Assembly: GCF_033436665.1 (NCBI RefSeq) | Contig: NZ_JAWQFO010000007.1 | Span: 1 to 64,000, forward strand | Direction of reading: 5' to 3' | Length of the DNA: 64,000 bases | Source: JAWQFO01 sp033436665 | Lineage (GTDB): Bacteria; Pseudomonadota; Alphaproteobacteria; Rhodobacterales; Rhodobacteraceae | Part shown: one piece after another, positions 62,553-64,000 of the stretch | Layout of the letters: the number at the start of each line of letters is the position of its first letter | Numbering within the stretch: position 1 is the first letter of the stretch | Translations under genes and position numbers: made by a program | The notes under the pieces: generated by a model | The model's database searches: none | The model's input: the letters and a program-made list of their open reading frames with translations, nothing else | Told to the model about the DNA's origin: nothing

Positions 62553-62613
62553 CCGTGTCTCCCCGTCAGGGAGACACGGGCTTCGGGCGGGGTTCGATGC
62601 CCCGCCCGAAGCC
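62553..62613 (-). terminator. Two adjacent long hairpins between fhs and folD
   Basis: Hairpin 1: CCGTGTCTCCC-CGTCA-GGGAGACACGG, 11-bp perfect stem (62553-62579). Hairpin 2: GGCTTCGGGCGGGG paired with CCCCGCCCGAAGCC around a 7-base loop (62579-62613), 14-bp perfect stem. Neither has a following T-tract on the minus strand. They may form a strong pause, an mRNA-stability element or a non-canonical terminator after fhs. Confidence 0.65.
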
Positions 62614-62621
62614 ACTCCTTG

Positions 62622-64000
62622 TCAGAAAAGGCCCTCGACGTCGCCGTCGGCGTTGAGCTTGATGTTCTCGGCCGACGGCACCTTGGGCAGGCCCGGCATG
62701 GTCATGATCTCGCCGCAGATCACCACGACGAACCCCGCGCCGGCGCTCAGGCGCACCTCGCGCACCGGAACCGAAAAGTTCTTCGGTGCCCCGCGCCGGG
62801 TCGGGTCGGTGGTAAAGCTGTACTGGGTCTTGGCCATGCAGACCGGCAGCGTGCCATAGCCTTGCTCTTCCCAGTCCTTGAGCTGTGTGCGCAACTTCTG
62901 GTCCATCAGGACCTCATCGGCGCGGTAGATGCGCTTGGCGATGGTCTCGACCTTCTCGAAAAGGCTCATGTCGTCGGGATAGATCGGCGCGAATTCCGAG
63001 ATCCCTGCATCGGCGATCTCGGCCACGCGGGTCGCGAGGTCGGTGATCCCTTCCGAGCCTTCCGCCCAGTGCTTGCACAGGATCGCCTCGGCGCCTTGGG
63101 ATTTTACGTAGTCCTTGACCGCCTCGACCTCGGCGTCGGTATCCGAAACGAAATGGTTGATCGCCACGACCACCGGAACGCCAAAGCTCTTCACGTTCTC
63201 GATGTGGCGTCCGAGGTTGGCGCAGCCCTTGCCCACCGCCTCGACGTTCTCGGTCCCGAGATCGGCCTTGGCCACCCCGCCGTTCATCTTCATCGCCCGG
63301 ACCGTCGCCACCACGACGACCACCGAGGGCTTCAGCCCGGCCTTGCGGCACTTGATGTTCATGAACTTCTCGGCCCCGAGATCGGCGCCGAACCCGGCTT
63401 CGGTCACCACGTAGTCGGCGAGTTTCAGGGCCGTCGTCGTGGCGATGACCGAGTTGCAGCCATGCGCGATATTGGCGAAGGGGCCGCCGTGCACGAAGGC
63501 CGGGTTGTTCTCGAGCGTCTGCACCAGGTTGGGCTGCATCGCGTCCTTGAGCAGCACGGTCATCGCGCCGTCTGCCTTGATGTCGCGGCAGTAGACCGGC
63601 GTGCGGTCGCGGCGGTAGGCCACGATCATGTCGCCCAGGCGGCGCTGCAGATCCTCGAGATCGCGCGCGAGGCAGAGGATCGCCATGACCTCGGAAGCCA
63701 CGGTGATGTCAAAGCCCGCCTCGCGCGGGAAACCGTTCGCGACCCCGCCAAGCGAGGCGGTGATCTGGCGCAGGGCGCGGTCGTTCATGTCGAGCACCCG
63801 GCGCCAGGTGACGCGGCGGATGTCGATGTCGAGTTCGTTGCCCCAGTAGATGTGGTTGTCGATCATCGCGGAGAGCAGGTTGTGCGCAGAGGTGATGGCG
63901 TGGAAGTCGCCGGTGAAATGCAGGTTCATCTCTTCCATCGGGACGACCTGCGCATAGCCGCCGCCCGCGGCCCCGCCCTTCATCCCGAAGTTCGGGCCCA
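62622..64000 (-). CDS. fhs: Formate-tetrahydrofolate ligase, 5' end outside the window
   Basis: Converts formate, ATP and THF to 10-formyl-THF. About 459 of roughly 558 residues are present; the start lies beyond the right edge, and the frame remains open to the edge (GPNFGMKGGAAGGGYAQVVPM). Visible family segments include LHFTGDFHAITSAHNLLSAMIDNHIYWGN, RRVTWRRVLDMNDRALRQI, GFDITVASEVMAILCLARDLEDL, NIAHGCNSV and the C-terminal ICGEIMTMPGLPKVPSAENI. The N-terminal P-loop is not in the window. Confidence 0.96.
   Translation of the reverse strand, partial: GPNFGMKGGAAGGGYAQVVPMEEMNLHFTGDFHAITSAHNLLSAMIDNHIYWGNELDIDIRRVTWRRVLDMNDRALRQITASLGGVANGFPREAGFDITVASEVMAILCLARDLEDLQRRLGDMIVAYRRDRTPVYCRDIKADGAMTVLLKDAMQPNLVQTLENNPAFVHGGPFANIAHGCNSVIATTTALKLADYVVTEAGFGADLGAEKFMNIKCRKAGLKPSVVVVVATVRAMKMNGGVAKADLGTENVEAVGKGCANLGRHIENVKSFGVPVVVAINHFVSDTDAEVEAVKDYVKSQGAEAILCKHWAEGSEGITDLATRVAEIADAGISEFAPIYPDDMSLFEKVETIAKRIYRADEVLMDQKLRTQLKDWEEQGYGTLPVCMAKTQYSFTTDPTRRGAPKNFSVPVREVRLSAGAGFVVVICGEIMTMPGLPKVPSAENIKLNADGDVEGLF

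Overview
The window looks like a chromosomal segment from an alphaproteobacterium of the Rhodobacterales (Roseobacter group/Rhodobacteraceae). It is GC-rich throughout. The gene orders dac-tmk-holB-tatD-MBL, coxB-ctaB-(small ORF)-ctaG-ctaE-surf1-thrC-M16-GNAT and the tad/cpa pilus locus are all familiar from that order. A VPLPA-CTERM-like sorting tail and a dispersed intergenic repeat that I associate with Rhodobacteraceae agree. No species call is possible from the sequence alone. Most of the window is core housekeeping DNA; no insertion sequence, prophage, CRISPR array or replication origin was seen.

Layout. 0-0.8 kb: C-terminally short remnant of an unknown gene, then tRNA-Ser(UGA). 1-7.4 kb: cell-wall and DNA-metabolism operon (SPOR lipoprotein, D-Ala-D-Ala carboxypeptidase, tmk, holB, tatD, MBL hydrolase) and an AEC transporter. 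7.3-15.8 kb: EEP hydrolase plus phospholipase D pair, globin, THUMP RNA methyltransferase, a sorted surface protein, tRNA-Leu(GAG), a peptidoglycan-binding protein, a DsbA-family protein and lipB. 16-21.9 kb: ctaD with small membrane proteins, a SulP transporter and mtnP. 21.9-24.6 kb: a tandem accessory cassette (below). 24.6-28.8 kb: apt, a membrane NYN ribonuclease, a GlcD-type oxidase, an MBL protein and an acetyltransferase. 28.8-35.7 kb: M16 protease, thrC and cytochrome c oxidase subunits with assembly factors, one long leftward operon. 35.9-41.7 kb: tldD, dprA, topA. 41.9-44.5 kb: the two subunits of a 3-oxoacid CoA-transferase with a LOV histidine kinase between them. 44.6-57.9 kb: lytic transglycosylase, two Flp pilins and the tad secretion machine. 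58-64 kb: DNA-repair helicase/PdeM pair, thioesterase, folD and the 3' part of fhs.

The most interesting region is 21.9-23.9 kb. It holds two tandem copies of a two-gene module. Each begins with a very small gene (37 or 38 codons) that encodes a signal peptide followed by a 17-18 residue mature peptide of pattern C-P-x3-Y-x-C-G-x3-C-C. Each small gene is followed directly by a gene for a membrane-anchored, extracytoplasmic protein of about 230-250 residues; both large proteins carry an EEDC motif at residues 151-154. Upstream of each small gene, 66-68 bp before the start codon, lies the same CRP-type palindrome (TGTGA-N6-TCACA). I know of no described system with this layout.

Second, the reading frame for a LOV-domain (blue-light) histidine kinase is placed between scoA and scoB with spacings of only 6 and 21 bp, which ties a photosensor to ketone-body/3-oxoacid metabolism at the transcript level. 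Other points of note are two copies of a GC-hairpin intergenic repeat, a strong hairpin that separates the pilin genes from the rest of the tad locus, and a pair of long T-less hairpins behind fhs.
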